Below are positions 1 through 9,615 of a stretch of DNA of 64,000 bases, piece after piece. How positions within the stretch are numbered: the first letter of the stretch is position 1; every line of letters starts with the position of its first letter. The stretch is from NCBI RefSeq assembly GCF_001305295.1, contig NZ_LJSI01000037.1, positions 62,001 to 126,000 on the forward strand. Direction: 5' to 3'. Origin of the DNA: Neptunomonas antarctica. Lineage in GTDB: Bacteria; Pseudomonadota; Gammaproteobacteria; Pseudomonadales; Balneatricaceae. Below the pieces are notes generated by a model, which was not told where the DNA came from, did no database searches, and was given only the letters and a program-made list of their open reading frames with translations. The position numbers and the translations under genes are program-made.

Positions 1-121
1 CGGGTATAATTACCCGTTTTACTGGCCACAATACTACCCATTTGCACTAGCAGTCTGTTAAACAGGCTTGCAGGTAAGCAGCCAGTCCCCTAACAGACAG
101 TGCCAAGAGACGTAGACCACG

Positions 122-2992
122 ATGGAAAAAACTTACCAGCCAAACGAGATTGAAAAGTCCTGGTACAAAACCTGGGAAGACAACGGTTACTTCGCCCCTT
201 CTGGCGAAGGTGAATCATATTGCATTATGATTCCACCGCCGAATGTTACCGGCAGCCTGCACATGGGCCACGCATTCCAGCACACCATCATGGATGCACT
301 CACACGCTATAAGCGTATGCAGGGCAAAAATACCCTATGGCAAGTCGGCACCGACCACGCAGGTATCGCAACCCAGATGGTGGTTGAGCGTAAACTGGCC
401 GCAGAAGAACAAAAAACCCGTCACGATTTAGGCCGCGACGCCTTTATCGAAAAAATCTGGGAATGGAAAGAAGAATCCGGCGATACGATTACGCGCCAGA
501 TGCGCCGTTTAGGCGACTCGGTCGATTGGCCAAGCGAACGCTTCACCATGGACTCCGGTTTTTACAGCGCCGTACAGGAAGCGTTTATCAGCATGTACGA
601 CGATAAGCTGATCTATCGCGGCAAGCGTCTGGTCAACTGGGACCCTAAACTACACACCGCCATCTCAGATCTGGAAGTAGAGAACCGCGAAGTACAAGGC
701 AAAATGTGGTACCTGCGCTATCCGCTGGCTGATGGAGTGATGACTCAAGACGGTAAAAACTATTTAGTCGTCGGTACGACACGTCCGGAAACCATGTTGG
801 GCGATACCGCCGTTGCCATTAATCCTGAAGATACCCGTTATCAGGATCTGGTCGGAAAATTTATCGAACTGCCGCTGGTCGGTCGCCGTATTCCGATTAT
901 CAGCGATGACTATGCCGATATGGAAAAAGGCACGGGTTGTGTGAAAATAACCCCTGCCCACGACTTCAATGACTATGAAGTCGGCAAGCGCTGCAAACTA
1001 GCCATGATCAACATCTTCACGCTTAATGGCGACATCCGCGATGAAGCTCAAACCTTCAGCTCCGATGGCCGCGAAATCCACGATCTCGACAAAACCCTGC
1101 CCGCGCAATACCGTGGCATGGAACGCTTTGCTGCGCGTAAAGCGATTGTGGCCGACTTCGAAGCGCTTGAGTTGCTGGTAAAAGTTGAAGAAAACGCCAT
1201 GACCATCCCCTACGGAGACCGTGGTGGTGTAGTCATTGAGCCGATGCTGACCGACCAATGGTTTGCCGATGCTAAAACATTAGCTAAACCTGCGATTGAA
1301 GCCGTAGAAAATGGCGATATCAAATTTGTCCCTAAACAGTACGAGAACATGTACTTCGCCTGGATGAATAACATTCAGGATTGGTGTATCTCCCGTCAGC
1401 TTTGGTGGGGCCACCGTATCCCGGCGTTCTACGACAACGAAGGTAACGTCTACGTAGCCAAAGATGCTGATGAAGCACGTGCAAAATATGGTTTAGATCT
1501 GGAAACAGAACTGCGCCAGGACGACGACGTACTGGATACCTGGTTCAGCTCTGGTCTGTGGACATTCGGCACACTTGGCTGGCCGGAAAACACCGAACGC
1601 CTGAAAACATTCCACCCGACCGACGTACTGGTCACCGGTTTCGACATCATCTTTTTCTGGGTTGCCCGCATGATGATGATGACCATGCATCTGGTCAAAG
1701 ATGAACACGGCAAACCACAGATCCCGTTCAAAACCGTTTACGTAACCGGACTAATCCGTGACGAAAACGGCGATAAAATGTCTAAGTCTAAGGGTAACGT
1801 CCTTGATCCACTGGATATGATCGACGGTATCGACCTGAATACCCTGCTGGAGAAACGTACCGGCAATATGATGCAGCCACAACTGGCTGAAAAAATTGCC
1901 AAACGTACCGAGAAGCAATTCCCGGAAGGTATCTCCGCACACGGCACCGATGCGCTGCGTTTTACACTGGCATCACTGGCCTCTACCGGACGCGACATCA
2001 ACTGGGATGTGAAGCGACTCGAAGGCTACCGTAACTTCTGCAACAAAATCTGGAACGCTGCGCGCTACGTACAGATGAACACTGAAGGCGAAGATTGCGG
2101 CCAGCTTGCCGTTGATGGTCAATACGCCACTGTTGAATTGTCATTAGCCGACCGTTGGATCGCCAGCCGTCTGCAAACATTAGAAGCCGACGTCACCCGC
2201 TACTTTGATGAATACCGTTTCGACCTCGCCTCTCAGGCGCTGTACGACTTTATCTGGAACGAATACTGCGGCTGGTACCTGGAGCTATCTAAACCGGTAT
2301 TGTGGGACGAAAACGCCTCAGCAGAAGCCAAACGTGGCACACGCCGCACACTGGTTCGCGCACTCGAAGTACTGATGCGCCTGACTCACCCGATCATGCC
2401 GTACATCACAGAAGAGATCTGGCAGTCGATTAAAGATGAAGCAGGCGTTGCAGGCGATACCATCATGCTGCAGAGCTACCCCATCGCCAATACGACCCGG
2501 ATTGATCACTCCGCCGAAGCCGATATCGAATGGCTCAAGGGCGTTATCGCCGGTGTGCGTAACATCCGTGGAGAAATGGGTATCTCCCCTGCTAAAGGGC
2601 TGGATCTGTTACTACAAAACGGCAGCGCAGAAGACAAAGCGCGTTTAGACGCCAACAGAACCTTCTTATCGAAACTCGCCTCACTCGCCTCCATCACCTG
2701 GCTCAACCCGGGCGACGAAGCACCGATGTCTGCTACGCAGTTGGTAGGCAACATGCAGGTATTAGTGCCGATGGCAGGCCTGATCGACAAAGGCGCTGAA
2801 CTAGCGCGTTTGAAGAAAGAGATGGACAAGCTAGAGAAAGAGATCGGGCGTGTTGAAGGCAAGTTGAGCAACGAGAAATTCGTCTCCAACGCACCCGCAG
2901 ACGTCATCGTGAAAGAGAAAGAGAAACTCGACACTGCAAAATCAGCCCAGAAACAGCTGACCGAGCAGTATGGGAAGATCGAAGCGTTGTAA
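122..2992 (+). CDS. valS: Valyl-tRNA synthetase
   Basis: This cytoplasmic class I aminoacyl-tRNA synthetase charges tRNA-Val and edits mischarged threonine. The 956-residue length is normal for bacterial ValRS. The HIGH-type signature is HMGH at residues 47-50 after PPPNVTGSL, and the KMSKS loop is at residues 552-556. A CP1 editing domain lies between them. The last 70 residues or so are charged and helical (repeated KEKEK patterns), matching the C-terminal coiled-coil arm of ValRS. The gene starts with ATG after a 121-base leader and is followed by a hairpin. Identification is secure. Confidence 0.98.
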   Translation: MEKTYQPNEIEKSWYKTWEDNGYFAPSGEGESYCIMIPPPNVTGSLHMGHAFQHTIMDALTRYKRMQGKNTLWQVGTDHAGIATQMVVERKLAAEEQKTRHDLGRDAFIEKIWEWKEESGDTITRQMRRLGDSVDWPSERFTMDSGFYSAVQEAFISMYDDKLIYRGKRLVNWDPKLHTAISDLEVENREVQGKMWYLRYPLADGVMTQDGKNYLVVGTTRPETMLGDTAVAINPEDTRYQDLVGKFIELPLVGRRIPIISDDYADMEKGTGCVKITPAHDFNDYEVGKRCKLAMINIFTLNGDIRDEAQTFSSDGREIHDLDKTLPAQYRGMERFAARKAIVADFEALELLVKVEENAMTIPYGDRGGVVIEPMLTDQWFADAKTLAKPAIEAVENGDIKFVPKQYENMYFAWMNNIQDWCISRQLWWGHRIPAFYDNEGNVYVAKDADEARAKYGLDLETELRQDDDVLDTWFSSGLWTFGTLGWPENTERLKTFHPTDVLVTGFDIIFFWVARMMMMTMHLVKDEHGKPQIPFKTVYVTGLIRDENGDKMSKSKGNVLDPLDMIDGIDLNTLLEKRTGNMMQPQLAEKIAKRTEKQFPEGISAHGTDALRFTLASLASTGRDINWDVKRLEGYRNFCNKIWNAARYVQMNTEGEDCGQLAVDGQYATVELSLADRWIASRLQTLEADVTRYFDEYRFDLASQALYDFIWNEYCGWYLELSKPVLWDENASAEAKRGTRRTLVRALEVLMRLTHPIMPYITEEIWQSIKDEAGVAGDTIMLQSYPIANTTRIDHSAEADIEWLKGVIAGVRNIRGEMGISPAKGLDLLLQNGSAEDKARLDANRTFLSKLASLASITWLNPGDEAPMSATQLVGNMQVLVPMAGLIDKGAELARLKKEMDKLEKEIGRVEGKLSNEKFVSNAPADVIVKEKEKLDTAKSAQKQLTEQYGKIEAL

Positions 2993-3024
2993 AACGCCTA
3001 ACTTTCGCTGATAGCTAGTGAGAC

Positions 3025-3048
3025 AGGCCCAGAGAATATTCTGGGCCT
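3025..3048 (+). terminator. Hairpin after valS
   Basis: A perfect 9-bp stem (AGGCCCAGA / TCTGGGCCT) with a 6-base loop lies 32 bases after the valS stop. The following T content is weak, so termination may be inefficient. It marks the boundary between the core gene and the AT-rich island. Confidence 0.6.
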
Positions 3049-3114
3049 ATTACAAACTAGAGTTTTAATTCTTGGTATCTTCTATACTAGATACTGCCAG
3101 TATAGGTAAATATT

Positions 3115-4107
3115 TTGATATTAAGTTTATTTTGCGGTGCTGGTGGGTTAGATCTTGGCTTTGAGCAAGCAGGATTTGAGATAAAATTAGCTTTTGATAT
3201 TCGAAAACCGGCTGTAGAAACATACAATCACAATAGAATAGTCCATTCAAAAAATGCATTTGTAAAGGATATTAGCACCTTAACTATAGACGAAATTGAT
3301 TTATTTTATGGCGGAGAATTTAACCCTATCGGGATAATAGGCGGGCCTCCATGCCAAAGCTTTAGTATCTCAAACACTACATATTCAGAAGACGATAAAA
3401 GACATAGTCTTCCTCTTAAATATGCAGCACTCCTAAAAAAATTAAATAATAGGAATCCAATACATTTTTTTGTTTTCGAAAATGTACCAGGTTTAAAAAG
3501 TAAAAGGCATATTGAAAAATATAATGAATTTAAAAGATCATTTGAAAATGCCGGGTTTACAATTAGTGAAATATTGGTAAATTCCATAAATTATGATGTC
3601 CCTCAAAATAGAGAACGTCTATTTATAATAGGTCTAAATAAAGAAATTTATCAAAATAAAAAAATAGAAGCCCCAATAAAAACATCTAAAAAAGTCGGCA
3701 CTGTGAAAACAACGATCGCAGGATTCCCAGAGCCTATATATTATTCAAAATGGAATAAGGGTGAAGTAATACCTTACCATCCGAACCATTGGTGTATGAC
3801 ACCAAAATCAAAAAAATTCACAACCACTGGAGCACTAGTACCAGGTAGTGCTATTGGTAGGAGTTTCAGAACTCTACACTGGGATAAACCAAGCCCAACG
3901 GTAGCTTACGGAAATCGTGAAGTTCACATTCATCCCTCCTGCAAAAGAAGACTCAGTGTATATGAAGCAATGCTCTTACAAGGGTTTCCTCATAGCTTTG
4001 AGTTTAAAGGTACAATGTCGGCCCAGTTTTCTCAAGTCAGCGAGGCGGTTCCTCCTCCATTAGGAAGAGCAATTGCACTAAAAATAAAAGAATCGTGCAA
4101 CATATAA
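3115..4107 (+). CDS. C5-cytosine DNA methyltransferase
   Basis: Transfers a methyl group from SAM to cytosine C5 in a specific DNA sequence. Visible C5-MTase motifs in order: motif I FCGAGG (residues 6-11, SAM binding), motif IV GGPPCQSFS with catalytic Cys80, motif VI ENV (122-124), motif VIII QNRER (164-168), a target-recognition region around 180-280, motif IX near RRLSVYEAMLLQGFP, and motif X in QVSEAVPPPLGRA. All catalytic motifs are intact and the 330-aa length is typical of a monospecific enzyme. The start is TTG, chosen because motif I begins at once and an AGG lies just upstream; no ATG precedes motif I. The gene is strikingly AT-rich compared with valS and converges on the next gene with a 3-base gap, which suggests horizontal transfer as part of a restriction or defence cassette. 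The recognition sequence cannot be read from the protein. Confidence 0.93.
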   Translation: MILSLFCGAGGLDLGFEQAGFEIKLAFDIRKPAVETYNHNRIVHSKNAFVKDISTLTIDEIDLFYGGEFNPIGIIGGPPCQSFSISNTTYSEDDKRHSLPLKYAALLKKLNNRNPIHFFVFENVPGLKSKRHIEKYNEFKRSFENAGFTISEILVNSINYDVPQNRERLFIIGLNKEIYQNKKIEAPIKTSKKVGTVKTTIAGFPEPIYYSKWNKGEVIPYHPNHWCMTPKSKKFTTTGALVPGSAIGRSFRTLHWDKPSPTVAYGNREVHIHPSCKRRLSVYEAMLLQGFPHSFEFKGTMSAQFSQVSEAVPPPLGRAIALKIKESCNI

Positions 4108-4110
4108 TTC

Positions 4111-5067
4111 CTATGGATAATATGGCTTCACTCCGATATAGCCAACGATAATTTTTTTTTCTGCGTCATCCTCTATTGGAAAAAAATATATTCTTATAGC
4201 TCCAGGTGTAGCTCTCAAGTGCCAGTAAAACACTCTAGAATTAGAATCCGGACACAAAAAAGTTCTTTCATTTATAGCTCTTCTATTTGCTCGAACTCTT
4301 CCTCCTTCTCCCGATGCTTTTGACGGTATATACTCCGCATCAAATGGACCATCATTCCAGTTCAAAGAATAAGTTTGTAGTTCAAGAAGCCTTTCAAAAA
4401 TTACATTCCATTTAGGTAGACCAAAAAGCTGATTTTTGACACTCGCACAAAACAATAAATCAGGAAAAAGCTCCCCCCTTAAATCCCATATTTGATTTGA
4501 TGCTGTAACTTTTTTTTCTGACAATTCTCTTATATATTCAGCATGTTCACTCACCATGCCACAAGTACTAATACACCTAACTTTCACTGGTAAGTCTTCA
4601 TCTTCAGCATTAACTAAAACAGCATCTACTTTTGAATTACTGAACACAGATAAACTTGGACTTAATAAAATTCCAGATCTTATATACGCCAAAGTAGCAG
4701 ACATATTTATATTTAAATCAACAGCACCTTTTATTAATACTTCATTTTCAAGATAGTCAGAATCATTTGTATATAAATCTTCCTCAACAAATGGAGATTT
4801 ATCCATTTTCCGTGCGAAAAAACGTTGTAACTCTTTATCAACGAGCGCAACACCATCTTCCGTGCGATGATCTGCTATCCAATTTCTTATAGTATAATCA
4901 GCAGACAACAGCGTTTCTGCAGTAGAGTTAGAGGATACTAAATAATCCTCTACACCATATACAGTTGCCTGCTTGAAAGCTCTTACCGTTTCAGAAAAAC
5001 TAACTGCAGCATCAAATGAATTTAGAAAGAGGCAACCTAAAAAGTCCTTATTAAAAAACAGCTCCAT
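4111..5067 (-). CDS. Unknown 318-aa protein of the DUF262/DUF3696 cassette
   Basis: I do not recognise this protein. It has no signal peptide, membrane segment or clear nuclease motif. The C-terminal 45 residues (around VFYWHLRATPG, then IRIYFFPIE and KKIIVGYIG) look like a beta-sheet with the spacing of RelE/ParE-type toxin cores; this is only a resemblance. The N-terminal half is rich in acidic residues and predicted helices. It is the third gene of a unit with the DUF262 and DUF3696 genes, 11 bases after the latter, so it is probably co-translated with them. Because the cassette has no other obvious nuclease, this is a candidate effector or specificity subunit. Base composition is AT-rich like its partners. 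Confidence 0.75.
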   Translation of the reverse strand: MELFFNKDFLGCLFLNSFDAAVSFSETVRAFKQATVYGVEDYLVSSNSTAETLLSADYTIRNWIADHRTEDGVALVDKELQRFFARKMDKSPFVEEDLYTNDSDYLENEVLIKGAVDLNINMSATLAYIRSGILLSPSLSVFSNSKVDAVLVNAEDEDLPVKVRCISTCGMVSEHAEYIRELSEKKVTASNQIWDLRGELFPDLLFCASVKNQLFGLPKWNVIFERLLELQTYSLNWNDGPFDAEYIPSKASGEGGRVRANRRAINERTFLCPDSNSRVFYWHLRATPGAIRIYFFPIEDDAEKKIIVGYIGVKPYYP

Positions 5068-5078
5068 AAAAAATTATC

Positions 5079-6176
5079 CTAAATTAATGTATCTAAAGCA
5101 TTATCCCATTCATCAAAGAACCCTTCAGGCCAGAAGCTTAATTTCCCATTCTCCAAAATTTCTGGAGTTATGATATCTGTGCTCTTTATATCATTATAAT
5201 CCTTTCTATTTACAAAATTAAGAACAACATTATCCCTAGATATACACCCTTCTTTAACTGCTATTCTGATGCCATTCAGTACATGATCACTATGACTTTC
5301 GATAACAAGCTGAACGCCCGCTTGAGCACAGATGGCCAAAAGTTTTCCAATTACAACCTGTGCTTTTGGGTGAAGATGAGCTTCAGGATTTTCTATAATG
5401 ACAAGTGATCCCTTGCTTGCTGTCAATAACGCAGTCAATATGGGCAATGTGTAACTCAAACCAAATCCAACATTTGCTGGCCTAAATGATCTAGTTTTCC
5501 CAAGGGATGACTTATACGTAAAAGTATATAGTCCACTATCAGCTTCTTTGATCGATTTAAAATCAAAATCAGATCCAGGAGAAATCTCATTCAACCAAGC
5601 GGATATCTGCTCATGCACATTTCTAGATTCAGTACTGGGATGAACAGCTAACAGATCATTTGGTAGCTTCTTAAGTTCAAATTTATCTAATACACTAACT
5701 AAAAACTGACCGTACTTTCCCAAAAATGTTGATGAAACATCATCTTTATTGAGTGGCATCAAAACTCTAGGCCCCCATCTTTCAGCAGATAGAAATTGAA
5801 AGTTCACGCCAAAAATACCACTCGAAATCGAAGTACTATCATCCCACTCTATAACCTCCGAAAACAAATCACCTTCATTATTTTTCTTTACAAGCGCAGA
5901 CCAAGAAAACTGTTGTTCATTATCATCTATAAGTTTGACATAAAAATCTTCATCATCTGCAAACTCAGAATGCAAATCTTCATAATAGCCAAATTCGAAT
6001 AAATCACCATTGAGATCAAAATTATTTTTCCCATAGGACTGACGTAGAAGCAGTAAACTTTGTATTATTGTACTTTTCCCCATTCCATTTATTCCAGAGA
6101 GAAAAGTTAACGGCTTAAGTGCTATAGACTTTTCCTTGAAACATTTAAAATTCTTCAGTTTAATTTCTTTAATCAT
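5079..6176 (-). CDS. AAA/ABC-type ATPase, DUF3696 family
   Basis: An SMC/RecF-like ATPase of the OLD-related group used in several defence systems. Walker A is GINGMGKST (residues 28-36); an ABC-like signature region lies at NVGFGLSYTLPI (235-246); Walker B is LVIIEN with Glu262, followed by a conserved HLHP; a switch histidine segment ESHSDH lies at 293-298. The C-terminus (WPEGFFDEWD near 349-358) is the hallmark of the DUF3696 extension. At 365 aa it has no fused TOPRIM nuclease. Its ATG overlaps the stop of the upstream DUF262 gene by 4 bases (ATGA), implying translational coupling and probably a complex. Likely role: ATP-driven sensing or gating within the cassette (inference). Confidence 0.88.
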   Translation of the reverse strand: MIKEIKLKNFKCFKEKSIALKPLTFLSGINGMGKSTIIQSLLLLRQSYGKNNFDLNGDLFEFGYYEDLHSEFADDEDFYVKLIDDNEQQFSWSALVKKNNEGDLFSEVIEWDDSTSISSGIFGVNFQFLSAERWGPRVLMPLNKDDVSSTFLGKYGQFLVSVLDKFELKKLPNDLLAVHPSTESRNVHEQISAWLNEISPGSDFDFKSIKEADSGLYTFTYKSSLGKTRSFRPANVGFGLSYTLPILTALLTASKGSLVIIENPEAHLHPKAQVVIGKLLAICAQAGVQLVIESHSDHVLNGIRIAVKEGCISRDNVVLNFVNRKDYNDIKSTDIITPEILENGKLSFWPEGFFDEWDNALDTLI

Positions 6177-7933
6177 GATAAAATAGTCATCTTTATTAAC
6201 TCATCAATAGATTCATATCTATATTTAATCATCTCAACTTTAGAAGTTGACTGTGATATTGAAAATTCAAAATCTTTATCTGAATTTTCATGACTAGACC
6301 AACTAGAAAGAGTAAGTTGGTTGGTCATGATTTTATCAAAGTTATTTAAAAGTTTTTTATTTTTCGATAATAATACATTTATATCATTCTCAGATAATCT
6401 TGCCAAACAAACTGACCAAGTTTCAAACAAGGCTTTATTAATACCATTACCTATAGATTGAGTATGTTTTTTTCTAAAAGCAAATGAACCAAACAGCAGT
6501 CTTGCCGCTTTCATTGCTTTACTAAAGTCACATTTCATCTTTGCAACAACATTTGATCCATTGCCTTCATTGTTCAGGAAAATCATTGTATCTATCAAAA
6601 ATGAATCCATGTTTTTAATTTTAACATTAGAATAATTATTTTCTAAATAAAACGCGCAAAACCTCAAAACATACTCAAGATCATTCATCCGTTTAGGGTT
6701 AATACTCCCATTTGTGGCATTTATAAAATCGTCACCTTCAGCTAATTCTCTTAATAACTGAGTGGAATAGCCAACATTAATAGAGCAACGTATTTCTTGC
6801 TGACTTAATTTTTCTCCTCTTGTATTAATCCTCTGAAATATCTGAGTAGTCGCTGTAGCTGGTGATCCTGACTGTATAACATGAACAACTAATTCAGTTT
6901 CAGTTATTCTTCGAGTCAAACTCCTTGGGAACTCCGAAAATTTCAATCCATTATAATTATCTAATATTTTCAACCCCTTCAATGAGAACTTATCATTAAT
7001 ATAATCATACATTGTTGTCAAACGCTGAAGCCCATCAACAACGAGCCACTCAGACTCCTTCCTTGCCGACATATAAAATACTGGTATAGGTATTTTTAGA
7101 AGAATTGATTCAATCAAAGCACTTTTATCTGAATCTTTCCAAATACGATCGTTCCTTTGAAAATCGGGATTAAGAATTATTTCCTTAAACCTAATCCTAG
7201 ACATCATAAGATCAATTGTTGGCGTGCTAGTTTTTATATTTAGTTTAGATGGGTCAAATTTCTCATCATTTAGTTCTTCTCCCTCTTCATCTAATTCTGT
7301 ATTTTTGTAATTATCATCAAAATTATTTTCATCAATAACATCTAAAGACGAACCGTCAAAGACAGCATCTGACTGCTCTTTAAAATATTTCATCTGGTTT
7401 AATAGCGTTTTTATACTACTACTATTATTATCATCATCGCTTAAATTTTTATTTATAATATTTAAAGTATTATAGACATCCACTAGCTCTTTTAATAAAT
7501 ATTTTCTGTCTAAAGACTCAAACTTATTAACTCTGCTTATAAGCTGTGAAGCTTGACCTGGAAGCAGCTCACTGACTGAGCATAAACAGTGCTCATCACT
7601 TTCAAGAGTTAAATATATAACACCCTGAATTTTAAAATATCCAACACCACATGTATTCGCTAAGAGCACAACCAATTCTTTAATTAAATTAGGCCCGACA
7701 TCTAATACTTGAGCAGGATTAATAGCTGGAAAATCAAATAAACTCTCTATTAGTATACGAAGAAAATTCCATTTCTTTTTTATTTTTATATTTTTACTAT
7801 TTCTAAAAAAAACAGAATCTGAGTCATTATCAAAACCATCGAAAATAATAACAGCACTCCCGTTAATAGGAGACAAAGTACAACCGATCAATTTTTTAAG
7901 TTGATAATTCAACTCACGTTTTTCTATTGTCAT
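6173..7933 (-). CDS. DUF262 (ParB-like fold) protein without HNH domain
   Basis: A 586-aa protein with a central DUF262 domain, the NTPase/DNA-binding fold found in GmrS, BrxU and SspE. The diagnostic motif is VVDGLQRLTT, with DGLQR at about residues 300-304 (the common form is DGQQR), preceded by NPDFQRNDRIW. Residues 1-200 are an extra N-terminal domain, followed by an acidic linker near residue 220. The C-terminal third is helical, and I see no DUF1524 HNH nuclease motif, which type IV GmrSD enzymes carry. ATG at 7933 is preferred over the in-frame GTG at 7942 because a GAGGG Shine-Dalgarno overlaps that GTG. First gene of the minus-strand unit; strongly AT-rich. Confidence 0.85.
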   Translation of the reverse strand: MTIEKRELNYQLKKLIGCTLSPINGSAVIIFDGFDNDSDSVFFRNSKNIKIKKKWNFLRILIESLFDFPAINPAQVLDVGPNLIKELVVLLANTCGVGYFKIQGVIYLTLESDEHCLCSVSELLPGQASQLISRVNKFESLDRKYLLKELVDVYNTLNIINKNLSDDDNNSSSIKTLLNQMKYFKEQSDAVFDGSSLDVIDENNFDDNYKNTELDEEGEELNDEKFDPSKLNIKTSTPTIDLMMSRIRFKEIILNPDFQRNDRIWKDSDKSALIESILLKIPIPVFYMSARKESEWLVVDGLQRLTTMYDYINDKFSLKGLKILDNYNGLKFSEFPRSLTRRITETELVVHVIQSGSPATATTQIFQRINTRGEKLSQQEIRCSINVGYSTQLLRELAEGDDFINATNGSINPKRMNDLEYVLRFCAFYLENNYSNVKIKNMDSFLIDTMIFLNNEGNGSNVVAKMKCDFSKAMKAARLLFGSFAFRKKHTQSIGNGINKALFETWSVCLARLSENDINVLLSKNKKLLNNFDKIMTNQLTLSSWSSHENSDKDFEFSISQSTSKVEMIKYRYESIDELIKMTILS

Positions 7934-8123
7934 TCTTACCACCCTCTCAAAAAACGCATCATTAATTCAATTCTACTTTTGAGCAATGTTAATTTTAGGG
8001 GGGATTACCTCACCTTGCTACCTTTTTTGGCGTTCTGACTTTTATCATCAAATTTTATAGTCGTAATGGTGTAAGGTCGTCAGATTCACTCAGGGTAAAA
8101 ATAAAAGCATTTAACAATAGCAT

Positions 8124-8318
8124 TCAATCCTTTTTTCCATTGACTTCGATTTTCATTAGCCTGATGCGCGAACAGGCCAACTCCACAAATTTCGCCAATA
8201 CTGACTCAGTATCCGGCTTAGCCAAACTCGACAATTTAATTTTAAGGGTTTGAAAAACGATGATAACCGCTACTAACAAGAGCAGCGGTATAAGAAACAT
8301 GTCCGTTGTGTTATCCAT
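8124..8318 (-). CDS. Small single-pass membrane protein, hypothetical
   Basis: A 64-aa reading frame with one hydrophobic helix (residues 8-24, FLIPLLLLVAVIIVF) followed by a basic, amphipathic tail ending in GKKD. No clear ribosome binding site precedes the ATG and I do not recognise a family. Composition and the transmembrane-then-charged layout favour a real small inner-membrane protein, but the call is tentative. Confidence 0.4.
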   Translation of the reverse strand: MDNTTDMFLIPLLLLVAVIIVFQTLKIKLSSLAKPDTESVLAKFVELACSRIRLMKIEVNGKKD

Positions 8319-8512
8319 ACAAAGTTAATCCATTTAAAATGCGAGGCCGTTGATGCATACCAACCTACCTCTGTCCTTAGGTCTTCATGACCACTTATCG
8401 CTTTGTATACACTATCTGAATAGTGCTCACTCGCACAAAGCTGCAGTTGATGATGCACCTGCAGCTACAGAGATACAATCCCTTAATATTGATTCAGAAC
8501 CCATAGATACAA

Positions 8513-8536
8513 AAATCCCGGCAGCAGCCGGGATTT
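8513..8536 (-). terminator. Rho-independent terminator of the 8567-9292 gene
   Basis: A perfect 10-bp stem (AAATCCCGGC / GCCGGGATTT) with an AGCA loop. Read on the minus strand it ends in a short T tract, just downstream of the stop codon at 8567. Confidence 0.8.
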
Positions 8537-8566
8537 CGATAACAAGTGAGGTCATTATCTGCTGAA

Positions 8567-9292
8567 CTATTTCACACCCGCCACATGATCTACAAAAATA
8601 CCGCCTTCGTATAATTTATAGATTTTCCAGTCACCTTTTATACGAATCACAGCATTCCTGATATAAGTTCCTTGCGGTATCGAAAATTTTGCAGAGAGCT
8701 TTGTCCAACCGTTTTTTGCGATAATCTGCTCTGTTACTCCGCCGATGGGTGGGAGTAAATTGATGGTGCCGTGGTCTTCTATATACAAAAGCAGTTCAGC
8801 CGTAATATGGCCTTCATCTACACCAAACATATCGCCCACATAGGCTTCAAATTCACTTTTGTTCTGGAACAATTTACTGAGCGTTGGCGAAATCAGCTCT
8901 ATATGCCAGTAGTTACTATCGACAGGGAAATTAAACGTGGGTAATGCCACTGAAAGGTCGGCAATGGAGAGCAATAGGCTGCCGTTTTTATCGTTTAAGG
9001 GATCGCATTTTAAGATATTAGCGGCGGTGCAGGGGAATTTATCGGGGTATTGATGCTGCTCGGCGTGCGCCACTTTATAGAGGCCAGCATCATATTTTTT
9101 CCCGGTATCATCAAAAATACCATTGGCGGTCCATAATTGAGTAGTTCCATCATCAAACTCAAAGACAGATTTTGGCCCTTGGCCCGTCATCCATATATAA
9201 GCCCAGATCCCCACTAAGACAATAACCATCATACTTAACATCGTTGCCGGTTTATTCCATCCAATCCATTTTTTATCCTTATTATTGTCCAT
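8567..9292 (-). CDS. Membrane-anchored extracytoplasmic protein, unknown
   Basis: A 241-aa protein with a short charged N-terminus, one transmembrane helix at about residues 17-37 (ATMLSMMVIVLVGIWAYIW) and a large periplasmic domain rich in beta-strand patterns, aromatic residues and two cysteines near TAANILKCD. The C-terminal half looks like a carbohydrate-binding or jelly-roll type beta-domain, but I do not recognise a family. ATG at 9292 is preferred because GGAG lies 9 bases upstream; a longer frame to 9328 lacks this. A strong terminator follows. A hexamer repeat tract lies upstream. Confidence 0.7.
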   Translation of the reverse strand: MDNNKDKKWIGWNKPATMLSMMVIVLVGIWAYIWMTGQGPKSVFEFDDGTTQLWTANGIFDDTGKKYDAGLYKVAHAEQHQYPDKFPCTAANILKCDPLNDKNGSLLLSIADLSVALPTFNFPVDSNYWHIELISPTLSKLFQNKSEFEAYVGDMFGVDEGHITAELLLYIEDHGTINLLPPIGGVTEQIIAKNGWTKLSAKFSIPQGTYIRNAVIRIKGDWKIYKLYEGGIFVDHVAGVK

Positions 9293-9333
9293 GTGCGTGC
9301 TCTCCCTCGCTTTAAATTCGCTGCTCACAAAGA

Positions 9334-9375
9334 CTATGGCTATGGCTATGGCTATGGCTATGGCTAATACTATGG
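9334..9375. repeat. Hexanucleotide tandem repeat (CTATGG)n
   Basis: Five perfect head-to-tail copies of CTATGG (9334-9363), an imperfect spacer and a sixth copy at 9370-9375. The tract lies between two minus-strand genes, 42 bases upstream of the start at 9292, where slippage could change promoter or leader spacing. Confidence 0.9.
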
Positions 9376-9381
9376 CTACAA

Positions 9382-9615
9382 CTAGGACGGTCTGACTTTG
9401 CTGTTAATTATTCCTGAAAATAGGCGGGCCTTTTGAATACGTTTGTTCAGAGATGCATCAATATCTGTAACCAGGTTGGGATCTGGCTGTTGAGCAAGCA
9501 GCGCGGAGATGCGTTTTAATTCCAGCCCGATACCTTCTAAACGCCCTATAAGGGGCGGTTTAGGATGCGGACACCGGTACTTGCTAGCTTTCCCAGGCAC
9601 CGGACCAGTGGCCAT
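9382..9615 (-). CDS. Hypothetical 77-aa protein
   Basis: A small cytoplasmic protein with a Pro/Lys-rich N-terminus (CPHPKPPLIG) and an amphipathic helical middle. I do not recognise it. No good Shine-Dalgarno precedes the ATG. Same strand as the anchored protein downstream, separated from it by the hexamer repeat. Could be a small regulator or a fortuitous frame. Confidence 0.4.
   Translation of the reverse strand: MATGPVPGKASKYRCPHPKPPLIGRLEGIGLELKRISALLAQQPDPNLVTDIDASLNKRIQKARLFSGIINSKVRPS

Noticed and set aside
1-121. Possible leader attenuator before valS
   Set aside because: CTGTTAA / TTAACAG-like pairings occur but I cannot form a convincing antiterminator/terminator pair or T-box (which would be unusual in gammaproteobacteria).
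4570-4660. Possible PD-(D/E)xK nuclease motif in the 318-aa protein (VDAVLV, then DLPVKVRC)
   Set aside because: The position before the lysine is Val where an acidic residue is needed, so the motif is not supported.
8350-8565. Open frame of 71 codons on the plus strand
   Set aside because: Overlaps a strong minus-strand terminator and has no ribosome binding site.
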